A stretch of 64,000 bases of DNA from NCBI GenBank assembly GCA_020853705.1, contig JADYYK010000084.1, positions 43,602 to 107,601 on the forward strand, in the 5' to 3' direction. A program made the translations under genes and the position numbers. Positions 25,501 to 32,280 of this stretch are shown piece by piece; the first letter of the stretch is position 1, and the number at the start of each line of letters is the position of its first letter. The stretch comes from Deltaproteobacteria bacterium (GTDB lineage: Bacteria; Myxococcota_A; Polyangia; Haliangiales; JADYYK01). Below the pieces are notes generated by a model that ran no database searches, was not told the origin of the DNA, and saw nothing but the letters and a program-made list of their open reading frames with translations.

Positions 25501-25698
25501 GAAGAGCGCCTCGCGCACGTCGTTGCGTGCCACGATCGCGGCCAGACGGCTACGCAGCTCGCGCCGATCGGCCTCGAGCGCTGCGGCTAGCTCGGCCTCG
25601 GATGCCACCGGCGCCCTCAGCCCCTGGCTCCAGGCCGCCAGCTCGTCGACGGGCAGCAGGGGCGTGCGCAGGACAAAGAAGCCCGACGGCGACACCAT
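22549..25698 (-). CDS. LanB-type lantibiotic dehydratase (glutamylation + elimination domains)
   Basis: 1049 residues, the usual length of fused class I dehydratases. The N-terminal domain starts with FFVLRTPLLP, the typical opening of lantibiotic dehydratases, and holds QRYTRLDMDYV and LPRFVMLADLDNMLPVDFDN. The C-terminal ~280 residues are the thiopeptide-type/SpaB_C elimination domain (SDWLYARIYTS... ARWFFIRYADPDWHLRVRF). Known family members transfer glutamate from glutamyl-tRNA to Ser/Thr of a precursor and then eliminate it to give dehydroamino acids. No LanC cyclase, YcaO or protease is next to it. TACAAT lies six bases before the ATG, suggesting a leaderless mRNA; it is divergent from the AKR-like gene. 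Confidence 0.92.
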   Translation of the reverse strand: MVSPSGFFVLRTPLLPVDELAAWSQGLRAPVASEAELAAALEADRRELRSRLAAIVARNDVREALFVASPSLEESIPRWLAEPDGEHGQKVERALVRYLLRMAGRPTPYGLFAGHALGWLGDATRLVVGPNGAYQRYTRLDMDYVLALADKLARDPVLARGLSYRPNSSLHSALDGRLHYAEARVDAVRGRSYRLVAAGSTPYLLATLKRARAGASLEALADALVADDPEVSADQAHAFLRELVSSQVLVPELAPAATGREPIEALIGELSRGAESGAVVRRLEETRASLAALDQGGVGHAPERYRDIARGLEELGVPVEISRLFQVELRKPAPRAMLGQAVVKEMVRGVELLHQLSASLSEPLRAFREAFERRYETREVPLVEALDEASGIGLGQGPGQDIAPLLEGLGLAAQPAPATRSLTPRWSHLMRRVLGAAADGAFELVLDDDDVKALAGPAPPLPDALQVIATVCAASGEACARGEFELLLTGATGPSGATMLARFCHGDAELAHAVAAHHRAEEALRPEAVFAEIVHLPPGRIGNVVHRPHLREHELVILGRSGAPLEKQLPITDILVSIVDGRVRLRSASLGREIIPRLTNAHNYFAPSNIDTYRFLATLARDGLAANLAWSWGEFDGAPFLPRVRHGRVILALARWTVVDGLAELVAGSAEERFRRVRTWRAQHGLPRFVMLADLDNMLPVDFDNILSVDAFVHLVKRRPFIQLVERHPPPEQLCVRGPEGAFVHEIIVPFVRQATALPAPLRKPEAPAAPEARRFPPGSDWLYARIYTSAASADQVLKTALAPLVARVVPALAARWFFIRYADPDWHLRVRFQGEPARLQAELLPALESALAPLMALGVVHRLELGTYEREIERYGGPEGIVLAERLFHADSHAALLLVGALAGDAGAEARWRITLRAMHDLLEGLGLDLAARRTLVGKARDGLAVGFLGPSARALGDRFRRLRPELELLLTGPPPGPLAALVDTARSVGAALRERGLPVAELAGSYLHMHVNRMLRSSSRAQELVLHDFLGRLYESRLARERRGGNR

Positions 25699-25704
25699 GT
25701 GGAT

Positions 25705-25710
25705 ATTGTA
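25705..25710 (-). promoter_or_regulatory. -10 element (TACAAT) of the dehydratase gene
   Basis: TACAAT on the minus strand is six bases before the ATG at 25698; no Shine-Dalgarno is present. Confidence 0.5.
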
Positions 25711-25723
25711 TCGCCGTCAGACA

Positions 25724-25729
25724 TATCAT
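25724..25729 (+). promoter_or_regulatory. -10 element (TATCAT) of the AKR-like gene
   Basis: TATCAT is six bases before the ATG at 25736. With the opposite TACAAT it forms a compact 37-base divergent promoter. Confidence 0.5.
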
Positions 25730-25735
25730 CGCTGA

Positions 25736-26665
25736 ATGTCGGGCAAGGGGTTCGAGTGGTTCCGACGGTTCGGGAAGACCGGCCTCACCACCAGCTGTCT
25801 CGCCATCGGGGGCGGCGCTGGCATCTCGTCGGCGGACGTCCTCTACGCCTTCGACCAGGGCATCCGCACCTTCTTCTTCTCCAGCGACCTGCACCACTTC
25901 GCCTATGCAGCGATGGCGCCGGCCTTGCGCCAGCTGTGTGGCCGCGGCTCGTCTCACCGCGACGAGGTCACGCTCATCAACGTGACGTACATCCGGCACC
26001 CCCGGAAGCTGCTCGGAGTGCTCTACGACATCTGGGGCGAGCTCCAGCTCGAGACCGTCGATGTGCTCATGTGGGGCTGGATGGACATCGGTGACGAGGC
26101 GTCCCTGACCTCGCTCCTGCGCGGCCGCTCCACCGTGGTCGGCCCCGAGTCCAACGCGACCCAGTTCATCAGTGCGAGCTTCGGCCCGGGCGAGCGACTG
26201 AAGCAGGGCGGGGCCATCCGCAACCTGGGGGCGAGCTTCCACGACATCCCGCTGGCGCGCTTCTTCTGCCACGAGCCAGAACTGGACGTCGCAATGGTGC
26301 GCCTCAACGTGGCGCACCGCCGGGCGACCACCATGCTCTTCCCCGATCTCCCCCCAGCGCCAGAACGTCCCGGCATCATGACCTTCAAGACCATGGCGTC
26401 GGGCCTCGGGGAGCTGTGGGTGAAGCCGCCGGGCTGGTCGCTCGACTGGCAGCCGACGCCCGCGGACCTCTATCGATTCCCGCTATCCCACCCGGAGGTC
26501 GACGTCGTTCTCACCGGTCCACGGAACCGGGCCGAGATCGATCAGTCCATCGCGGCGGCCCAGAAGGGGCCGCTCAGCGAGGAAGAGTTCGCGCTCTTCG
26601 TGGCCTGGGGAGACGCCCACCGCAAGCACCTTGGGCCTCGCGCTCCCGCCACCGCGGGGCCCTGA
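25736..26665 (+). CDS. aldo/keto reductase-fold protein lacking the catalytic tetrad
   Basis: 309 residues. The fold is recognisable: [21 protein letters not shown] (AKR strand 1), [16 protein letters not shown] where AKRs have Dx[18 protein letters not shown] where they have IDLYQLHWPD, and a C-terminal substrate/cofactor region with [16 protein letters not shown]. The catalytic Asp, Tyr, Lys and His of active AKRs correspond here to Phe48, His53, about Val83 and Gly114, so classical carbonyl reduction is unlikely. It starts divergently 37 bases from the LanB-type gene, so it probably acts on the same peptide, as a modified reductase or as a binding protein. No signal peptide. Confidence 0.75.
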   Translation: MSGKGFEWFRRFGKTGLTTSCLAIGGGAGISSADVLYAFDQGIRTFFFSSDLHHFAYAAMAPALRQLCGRGSSHRDEVTLINVTYIRHPRKLLGVLYDIWGELQLETVDVLMWGWMDIGDEASLTSLLRGRSTVVGPESNATQFISASFGPGERLKQGGAIRNLGASFHDIPLARFFCHEPELDVAMVRLNVAHRRATTMLFPDLPPAPERPGIMTFKTMASGLGELWVKPPGWSLDWQPTPADLYRFPLSHPEVDVVLTGPRNRAEIDQSIAAAQKGPLSEEEFALFVAWGDAHRKHLGPRAPATAGP

Positions 26666-26756
26666 GCCAGCAGTGCCGCACGGCGTCATGACAGCCGTCA
26701 AGGCGGCCCTGGTGTCCGCGCCCACAGTGAAAGGGTCTTCCGAAAGGAGGCTCGTC

Positions 26757-27025
26757 ATGACTGGCTCGGCCCACTGGATCGACGCTCTGATCATTCTCGC
26801 GGGCGCTGCGACCATCTGGCTCCTCTTCCTGCGCGCCCCGCTGCGCAAGGCCAAGGAGCGCCGCATGGCCAAGCTGGTCTGCCCGGCCTCGGGCCAGACC
26901 GTCGACTGCCTGCTGGTGCTCGACGGCTCGTCGCGCGAGCAGCGCCGCGACATCGAGCGCTGCTCGGTCTTCGCCGCGGTGACGTCACCTGCGAGAAGCG
27001 CTGCCTGGCCGGCCCGAGCGACTGA
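26757..27025 (+). pseudogene. small membrane-anchored Cys-rich protein, frameshifted
   Basis: A strong AAAGGAGG six bases before ATG 26757 opens a frame with a membrane helix ([21 protein letters not shown]) followed by a soluble part with [12 protein letters not shown] and IERCSVFAA. Around 26972-26980 the natural continuation jumps to another frame ([14 protein letters not shown], stop at 27023-27025). One missing base in GCCGCGGTGAC explains the jump. The intact product would be about 90 residues with paired Cys. Without repair the original frame runs into the YjdM gene and would fuse to it. Sequencing error cannot be excluded. Confidence 0.6.
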
Positions 27026-27070
27026 CCCGCGTCGGAGCGGCGACGCGCGCGCGGCGGCACGCGCGTGTGC

Positions 27071-27076
27071 TAGCGT
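27071..27076 (+). promoter_or_regulatory. -10-like TAGCGT before yjdM-like gene
   Basis: TAGCGT lies seven bases before GTG 27084; no Shine-Dalgarno is seen. Confidence 0.35.
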
Positions 27077-27083
27077 GCCCCAC

Positions 27084-27434
27084 GTGAGCGAACTCCCGCC
27101 CTGCCCGAAGTGCAGCTCTGCCCTGACCTACCAGGATGGCGTGCTGCTGGTCTGCCCCGAGTGTGCGCACGAGTGGTACCCCGAGGCGGCCGCATCGCCC
27201 GAGGCCACCGAGGAGGCCGGCCTGGTCGTGCGCGACGCCAACGGCACCCAGCTGCACGACGGCGACAGCGTCGTCCTGATCAAGGACCTCAAGGTCAAGG
27301 GCGCCGCCAGCGCGCTCAAGGTCGGCACCAAGGTGAAGTCGATCCGCCTCGTCGACGGCGACCACAACCTCGACTGTCACATCGACGGCTTCGGCGCGAT
27401 GGCCCTCAAGTCGGAGTTCGTCAAGAAGGCCTGA
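27084..27434 (+). CDS. yjdM: YjdM/PhnA-family zinc-ribbon protein
   Basis: 116 residues from GTG 27084. The N-terminal zinc ribbon has two Cys pairs (CPKC and CPEC, residues ~6-27, followed by HEW), and the C-terminal half reads [25 protein letters not shown]...[23 protein letters not shown], which is diagnostic of the alkylphosphonate-utilisation-operon protein PhnA (YjdM) family. The family was named from phosphonate operons but its function is not established. The chosen start excludes the frameshifted upstream gene that is in the same frame. It converges with the following minus-strand gene. Confidence 0.9.
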   Translation: MSELPPCPKCSSALTYQDGVLLVCPECAHEWYPEAAASPEATEEAGLVVRDANGTQLHDGDSVVLIKDLKVKGAASALKVGTKVKSIRLVDGDHNLDCHIDGFGAMALKSEFVKKA

Positions 27435-27459
27435 GTCAGCGCGCGGCCCCTGCCGGCCA

Positions 27460-27987
27460 TCACATGTGGCTGGACACCCAGAGCACCGCGTAGATCACCG
27501 CGGCCGCCACCACCAGGATGATGAGGGTGGCCACCCCGCGGCCCGAGCGCACGTTGGTGTTGCCCAGCGCGTCGAGCTGGCGCTGCTCCTCGCGCCAGGG
27601 CAGCGCGGGCGTCGCCTCCTTGATCGCCTGCGCACACTGCCTGGCGATGACGAGGCCGCTCAGATCGAGCTGGATCTTGGTGACCTCCGGCAGACCCGCC
27701 ACCGCATGCGCCACGAAGGACACCCCGTCCTTGGTCGGCAGCGGCGTCTGCTTGGCCGCGAACAGGTCACCAGGCGCGGTGGCGCGCAGCCCGTCGTAGG
27801 CCTCGACCGCGTGGCCGGCCGCCAGCGCCGCCGCGCGCGCCTCGTCGAGCTGCGCCCACAGCGCCTCGTACAGCTGGCGCGCCCGCCCCAGGGCGCCCGG
27901 ATCCGCATGATCATCGAGCGCCGCCGCGACCTCTCGCAGCGTCGTCTCGGCCAGCAGCACCGGCCGCGTGATGCCCTCGCCCGCCAT
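27460..27987 (-). CDS. hypothetical protein with C-terminal membrane anchor
   Basis: 175 residues. ATG 27987 was chosen because TACCAT lies six bases upstream and because the upstream extension to 28068 is low in coding character. The N-terminal 140 residues are helical and Ala/Leu/Glu-rich (VLLAETTLREVAAALDDHADPGALGRARQLYEALW). A single hydrophobic segment (VATLIILVVAAAVIYAVLW) near the very C-terminus suggests tail anchoring in the inner membrane. No known family is recognised. Confidence 0.7.
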   Translation of the reverse strand: MAGEGITRPVLLAETTLREVAAALDDHADPGALGRARQLYEALWAQLDEARAAALAAGHAVEAYDGLRATAPGDLFAAKQTPLPTKDGVSFVAHAVAGLPEVTKIQLDLSGLVIARQCAQAIKEATPALPWREEQRQLDALGNTNVRSGRGVATLIILVVAAAVIYAVLWVSSHM

Positions 27988-27993
27988 CGCGCG

Positions 27994-27999
27994 ATGGTA
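27994..27999 (-). promoter_or_regulatory. -10 element (TACCAT), leaderless type
   Basis: TACCAT on the minus strand, six bases before the ATG at 27987. Confidence 0.45.
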
Positions 28000-28122
28000 G
28001 CACCTGCCAGGTCGAACCAAGGATGCCCACCGCGCCCGGGGTCGTGACCCGATTCGCCAGGGGCCCACCTCTACCTAGACGTCGGCAGTGCGTGCCGACC
28101 TCGAAAGCAAGAGGAGCCCGCC

Positions 28123-29718
28123 ATGACTCGACACGCGCTGTGCTGCATCGTGCTCGCCGCCCTCGTCGCCGGCTGCGGCGAACCCGCCGTCTCCGAGACC
28201 GCGACGCTGTCCGCCGCCGAGTGCGCGGCCGCCCGGCCCTGGACCGAGTGGACGCCGTACTCCGTGGGCGCAGCCGTGACCTTCGGCGGCGCCACCTACC
28301 AGTGCATCCAGGCGCACACCAGCCAGCCGGGCTGGACCCCGTCGGCGGTGCCCGCGCTGTGGCAGCCCGCTGGCTGTGCTGGCGGTGGCGGTGGCGGTGG
28401 GCCTGTCCCCACGCCCACGCCCGGTCCGACCCCGGGCCCCGGCGGTGCGACGAGCTGCGACGCCAGCGCATGGGTCTACATGGGCAACGACGCCAACGCT
28501 TGCGCCGGCCACGTCGGCGAGTCGTGCGGCTGGACCACGACGAACCTCGGCCAGGGCTATCACTGCACCGTCGTCAGCTGGGGCGTCGGCTGCTCGCCCG
28601 GCGGCACCACCTGCCCCGGCGGCACCGGCCCGACGCCCACGCCGACCCCGACCCCCACGCCGACCCCGACTCCGACCCCCACGCCGACGCCCACGCCGAC
28701 CCCCAGCCCCAGCCCCGGCGGCACCGCCCCCGCCGGCCTCATCTTCAGCCCCTACAAGGACACCAGCATCAACATGGACTGGAACACCAACGTGGTCAGC
28801 ACGCTGGTACCCGGCACGCGCACCGCGCTGGCGACCGATCTGCCCGCCCACGGCGGCAAGCGCGTCACCCTGGCCTTCGCCACCGGCGAGTGCGGCAGCG
28901 AGAACTGGGGCGGCGTCCCCGGCGCCGCCATGGCACAGGCCAACGTCAGCCGCTTCGCCGCCGCCAACGTCGACTACATCCTGTCCACCGGCGGCGCCGC
29001 CGGCTCGTTCACCTGCGCCAGCGACGCCGGCTTCGCGACCTTCCTGTCGCGCTGGGCCTCGCCGCACCTCATCGGCGTCGACTTCGACATCGAGGCCGGC
29101 CAGTCGCAGCCACAGATCGAGGCCCTGATGCGCCGCGCCCAGGCCGCGCACGCCAGCCACCCCGGCCTGCGCTTCACCGTCACCCTGGCCACGCTGGCCA
29201 ACAACCGCGGCGCCACCACCGCGCAGTCGCTCGGCGCCGGCATCGAGGAGCACCTCAGCATCCACGGCCAGCACACCCTCGACGCCATCCGCACCGTGTT
29301 CGGCTTCAACGGCAGCGCGTCGACCTGGCCGTCCTACCTCACCGTCAACCTCATGGTGATGGACTACGGCCGCGCCGGCCCCGGCGTCTGCGTGGTCAGC
29401 GGCGGCACCTGCAACATGGGCCAGTCCGCCATCCAGGCCGCCTACAACCTGCGCGATCGTCGTGGCGTCCCCTTCACCCACATCGAGCTCACGCCCATGA
29501 TCGGCGGCAACGACGTCATCGACGAGCACTTCACCCTCGACGACGTCGACACCATGACCCGCTTCGCCATCGCCAACAGCCTGGCCGGCATCCACTACTG
29601 GTCCTACGACCGCGACCTCGACTGCCCGCGCGGCTCGGCCTCCCCGACCTGCAACTCCCTGGGCGGCGTCGGCCCCTACGCCTTCCTGCGTCGCTTCCTC
29701 GCCGCCGGCCTGCGCTGA
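28123..29718 (+). CDS. secreted GH18 chitinase-like lipoprotein with CBM5/12
   Basis: 531 residues. Lipoprotein signal with LVAGC (Cys18). Residues ~35-80 (WTEWTPYSVGAAVTFGGATYQCIQAHTSQPGW...ALWQ) are a CBM5/12 chitin-binding module. Residues ~110-165 form a separate six-Cys module (CDASAWVYMGND...). A (Pro-Thr)n linker follows, then the catalytic domain, whose GVDFDIE (around residue 320-326) fits the GH18 DxxDxDxE motif, with the late LMVMDYG also typical. It should hydrolyse chitin or related beta-1,4-GlcNAc polymers at the cell surface, in line with a predatory lifestyle. An AAGAGGAG ribosome-binding site precedes the ATG. Confidence 0.88.
   Translation: MTRHALCCIVLAALVAGCGEPAVSETATLSAAECAAARPWTEWTPYSVGAAVTFGGATYQCIQAHTSQPGWTPSAVPALWQPAGCAGGGGGGGPVPTPTPGPTPGPGGATSCDASAWVYMGNDANACAGHVGESCGWTTTNLGQGYHCTVVSWGVGCSPGGTTCPGGTGPTPTPTPTPTPTPTPTPTPTPTPTPSPSPGGTAPAGLIFSPYKDTSINMDWNTNVVSTLVPGTRTALATDLPAHGGKRVTLAFATGECGSENWGGVPGAAMAQANVSRFAAANVDYILSTGGAAGSFTCASDAGFATFLSRWASPHLIGVDFDIEAGQSQPQIEALMRRAQAAHASHPGLRFTVTLATLANNRGATTAQSLGAGIEEHLSIHGQHTLDAIRTVFGFNGSASTWPSYLTVNLMVMDYGRAGPGVCVVSGGTCNMGQSAIQAAYNLRDRRGVPFTHIELTPMIGGNDVIDEHFTLDDVDTMTRFAIANSLAGIHYWSYDRDLDCPRGSASPTCNSLGGVGPYAFLRRFLAAGLR
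28630..28716 (+). repeat. Pro-Thr coding linker repeat
   Basis: Tandem CCGACN/CCCACN hexamers encode a (PT)n linker between the binding module and catalytic domain of the chitinase-like protein. Confidence 0.8.
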
Positions 29719-29733
29719 ACCGCCCCGGTCTGA

Positions 29734-29739
29734 TATACA
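29734..29739 (+). promoter_or_regulatory. -10 element (TATACA), leaderless type
   Basis: TATACA is six bases before the ATG at 29746 and only 15 bases after the chitinase stop codon; no ribosome-binding site is present. Confidence 0.45.
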
Positions 29740-29745
29740 GGGCCC

Positions 29746-30513
29746 ATGCGCGCAGCCTCTCGTGTCGCTCTCGCCGCTTGCCTCCTGGGTCTCATCGGCT
29801 GCGGCAGCAGCGGCGGCGGTGGCGGTGACGACGACGCGGGCGCCACGACCGGCGACGCCGCGGTCACCCGCGACGGCACCGTGACCGGCCCCGACGCCAG
29901 CACCCGCATCGTCATCAGCGGCCTGGCCCAGACGGTCCAGAACACCGCCGCCGTCCCGCTCGCCGGCGCCACCCTCGAGGCCTTTCGCCGCAGCGGCGGC
30001 GCCGCCGTCGCCACCGCCACCTCGGGCGCCGACGGCACCTACACGCTGACCGTCGATACCGGGGGCGCCCCCTTCGACGGCTATCTCAAGGGCGCCAGCG
30101 CCAGCCGCCTCGACTCCTACCTCTACTTCCCGCGCCCGCTGACCGCCGACACCCCGAACGCGACCGTCCTCATCATGAGCCAGCAGACCGTCGGCCTGCT
30201 CGGCCTCGCCGGCGGCTTCACCCAGCAGGCCAGCAAGGGCCTGGTCGGGCTCGCGGTGGTCGACGCCGCTGGCACCCCGGCGGCCGGCGCCACCGTCACC
30301 ATCTCGCCCGCCGGCAGCGCCAAGGTCAGCTACCTCGCCGGCATGGTGCCGAGCTCCACCGCCAGCGCGACCGACGCCAGCGGCGGCGTCCTCATCGCCA
30401 ACACCGAGACCGGCGACGTCACCGTCGACGCCACCATGGGCGCCACCAACTTCCAGGCCGTCACCATGCCGGCCCGCGCCAACGCCTTCACGTCGACGCT
30501 GCTCCTGCCCTGA
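29746..30513 (+). CDS. lipoprotein with carboxypeptidase-regulatory-like domain
   Basis: 255 residues. Lipoprotein signal with LIGC (Cys19) and a Gly/Asp-rich linker. Residues ~50-130 (GATLEAFRRSGGAAVATATSGADGTYTLTVDTGG) match the carboxypeptidase regulatory-like / CnaB-type beta-sandwich, and a second similar sheet (TPAAGATVTISPAG...ATDASGGVLIANTETGDVTVDA) follows. Probably a surface-exposed structural or binding protein. It is convergent with the next lipoprotein gene. Confidence 0.8.
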   Translation: MRAASRVALAACLLGLIGCGSSGGGGGDDDAGATTGDAAVTRDGTVTGPDASTRIVISGLAQTVQNTAAVPLAGATLEAFRRSGGAAVATATSGADGTYTLTVDTGGAPFDGYLKGASASRLDSYLYFPRPLTADTPNATVLIMSQQTVGLLGLAGGFTQQASKGLVGLAVVDAAGTPAAGATVTISPAGSAKVSYLAGMVPSSTASATDASGGVLIANTETGDVTVDATMGATNFQAVTMPARANAFTSTLLLP

Positions 30514-30531
30514 GGCGACCGCCGGTCGCCA

Positions 30532-32208
30532 TCAGAACAGCACGATGTCGAGCACGCTGGTCCCGTTGGCGACGGCGTCGACGAAGAAGGTGCCGCTGAG
30601 CGCGCGGATCCGGGTCGCGGCGGTGGTCCCGAACGAGACCGCGAAGGCGCTGTCCGCGAACGCCGTGCCCGAGCGCACCGCCTGCACGACGCTCCCGGTG
30701 GCGGGCGCGAAGCCGACCAGCACCTTGTCCTCGAAGCCGCCCGACGAGCGCGTCCCGACGGCGCCGAAGTCGACCGTGTCCTCGAAGCCACCAGAGGCCC
30801 AGATCGAGCCCGCGTCGAAGCTGGCCCCGGTGGCGACGTCGGCGCCAGTGCCGCCGAAGCGCGCCACCCAGTCGACCGCACCGTCGGCGGAGGTGGCGAC
30901 CACGAAGCCGTCGGTCCGGCCCGCGCTGGTGGCCGACTGACCACCGAAGTCGGCGCTGCGTTCGAAGCCACCCGAGGCTGCCAGTCCACCGCCCGGGGTG
31001 GCCGTGACGCCACGCCCGACGTCGGCGCCAGGGCCGCCCCAGCGCCGCGCCCACGTCGGCACACCGGCCGGCGTCAGCTGCTGCACGAAGACGTCCTGGT
31101 CGCCCGCGCTGGTCAGCGTGGCGACCCCGAAGCTGGCGCTGGCGCCGAAGTCCCCGATCACCGCGAGCTGACCAGAGGTCAGGACCGCGAGCCCGCGCGC
31201 GGCGTCATCACCAGCGCCGCCGTAGCCGTGCAGCCAGTTGACGCTGCCAGCGCTGCCGCCGCTGCCCGAGAGCTCGCCGACGAAGGCGTCCATACCGCCG
31301 GCGCTGGTGAGCTGCACGGTCCCGAACTGGGCCACGCGCTCGAAGCCCCCCGACATCACCAGCCCGGTGGGCGTGCGCGTGATGGCGTGGCCCACATCGT
31401 CGCCGGGGCCTCCGAACGCGACCGCCCAGTTGGCGCGGCTGCCGGTCTGCACGTCGAGCACGAAGATGTCGCTGCTGCCCGGGTTGCTGTTGGTCACCCG
31501 CTTGTTGTTGCCGAAGCTCAGTGACGGCGACGAGAAGCTGCCGATGATGACCAGATTGCCGGCGGCGTCGAACGTGGCGCCGCGCGCGGAGTCATCGCCG
31601 ACGCCGCCATAGCCCGTGAACCACGAGCACTGACCGGTGGTGGCCAGCCAGTCGAGATAGAAGATGTCGGAGCCGCCCGCCGACGTCAGCGTGGAGCGAC
31701 AGCCGAAGCTGACCTCACCCCAGAACTCGCCCACCACGAACACGTCGCCGCCGGGCCCCACCGTGGTCGCCAGGCCACGGCCAAAACCGCGCCCGAACAT
31801 CGCGGTGACCTTGCGCGGTCGATCCAGCGTCACCGAGCACGTCCCGACGCCCCTGCAGTCGTCCAGCCAGCCGAGGAAGCCGATGCTCGTCGACTGCTCC
31901 AGCGTGACCACAGTCCCGAGCGGCAGGTCGTACTCGCAGGGCGAGGCGCTGCACGTGAAGGCGCCGCTGCTGGCGCGGACGGTGCCGCGGTCCGTCAGCG
32001 CGATCGACAGGTGCACCAGGGGCCCGGCCGGCGTCGCGTCGAGCGTGGTGACCCGATCGCCGACCTCGGCGTCGGCGACGCTGCTCGCCGCGTCGTCGCC
32101 GCCCCCATCAGGCGAGCTGTCGGCATCTTCCGTACACGACATCGCCAGCAGCGCCAGCAGCCACACCACGCCGCACAGGGCTCTGCGCGGGCTCGACGTT
32201 TTCCCCAT
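30532..32208 (-). CDS. lipoprotein with repeated beta-propeller-like (SBBP-type) units
   Basis: 558 residues from ATG 32208; ATG 32238 is possible but would overlap the GGAACA-TGTTCC palindrome. The signal peptide ends in LLAMSC. After a Cys-containing segment (FTCSASPCEYDLPLGTVVTLEQ) the rest is a series of ~45-residue repeats with the pattern W-x-x-x-F/Y-G-G-x-G-x-D-x-x-x-x-x-x-x-x...G-x-x-x-x-x-x-x-F-G (WAVAFGGPGDDVGHA, WLHGYGGAGDDAARG, WARRWGGPGADVGRG), like SBBP/beta-propeller proteins common in Myxococcota. Function unknown, probably on the cell surface. Confidence 0.8.
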   Translation of the reverse strand: MGKTSSPRRALCGVVWLLALLAMSCTEDADSSPDGGGDDAASSVADAEVGDRVTTLDATPAGPLVHLSIALTDRGTVRASSGAFTCSASPCEYDLPLGTVVTLEQSTSIGFLGWLDDCRGVGTCSVTLDRPRKVTAMFGRGFGRGLATTVGPGGDVFVVGEFWGEVSFGCRSTLTSAGGSDIFYLDWLATTGQCSWFTGYGGVGDDSARGATFDAAGNLVIIGSFSSPSLSFGNNKRVTNSNPGSSDIFVLDVQTGSRANWAVAFGGPGDDVGHAITRTPTGLVMSGGFERVAQFGTVQLTSAGGMDAFVGELSGSGGSAGSVNWLHGYGGAGDDAARGLAVLTSGQLAVIGDFGASASFGVATLTSAGDQDVFVQQLTPAGVPTWARRWGGPGADVGRGVTATPGGGLAASGGFERSADFGGQSATSAGRTDGFVVATSADGAVDWVARFGGTGADVATGASFDAGSIWASGGFEDTVDFGAVGTRSSGGFEDKVLVGFAPATGSVVQAVRSGTAFADSAFAVSFGTTAATRIRALSGTFFVDAVANGTSVLDIVLF

Positions 32209-32231
32209 GCAAGTCAGGCGTGACAAGCGCT

Positions 32232-32244
32232 GGAACAATGTTCC
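32232..32244. promoter_or_regulatory. palindrome GGAACAATGTTCC
   Basis: Perfect 6-1-6 inverted repeat, 23 bases upstream of the lipoprotein start at 32208 and just past the 3' end of the AAA regulator gene. It matches GGCACATTGTGCC at 35572-35584 in 5 of 6 positions per half site (consensus GGNACA-W-TGTNCC). Confidence 0.45.
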
Positions 32245-32280
32245 GGGCCTGAAACCGACCGGAATGACCCGGCTTTCTCC

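Noticed and set aside
22549..25590. Plus-strand open frame of 884 codons across the dehydratase
   Set aside because: No recognisable domain; the opposite strand encodes a clear LanB protein.
28630..28716. Short tandem repeat as a regulatory or phase-variable tract
   Set aside because: It simply encodes a Pro-Thr linker; hexamer units keep the frame.
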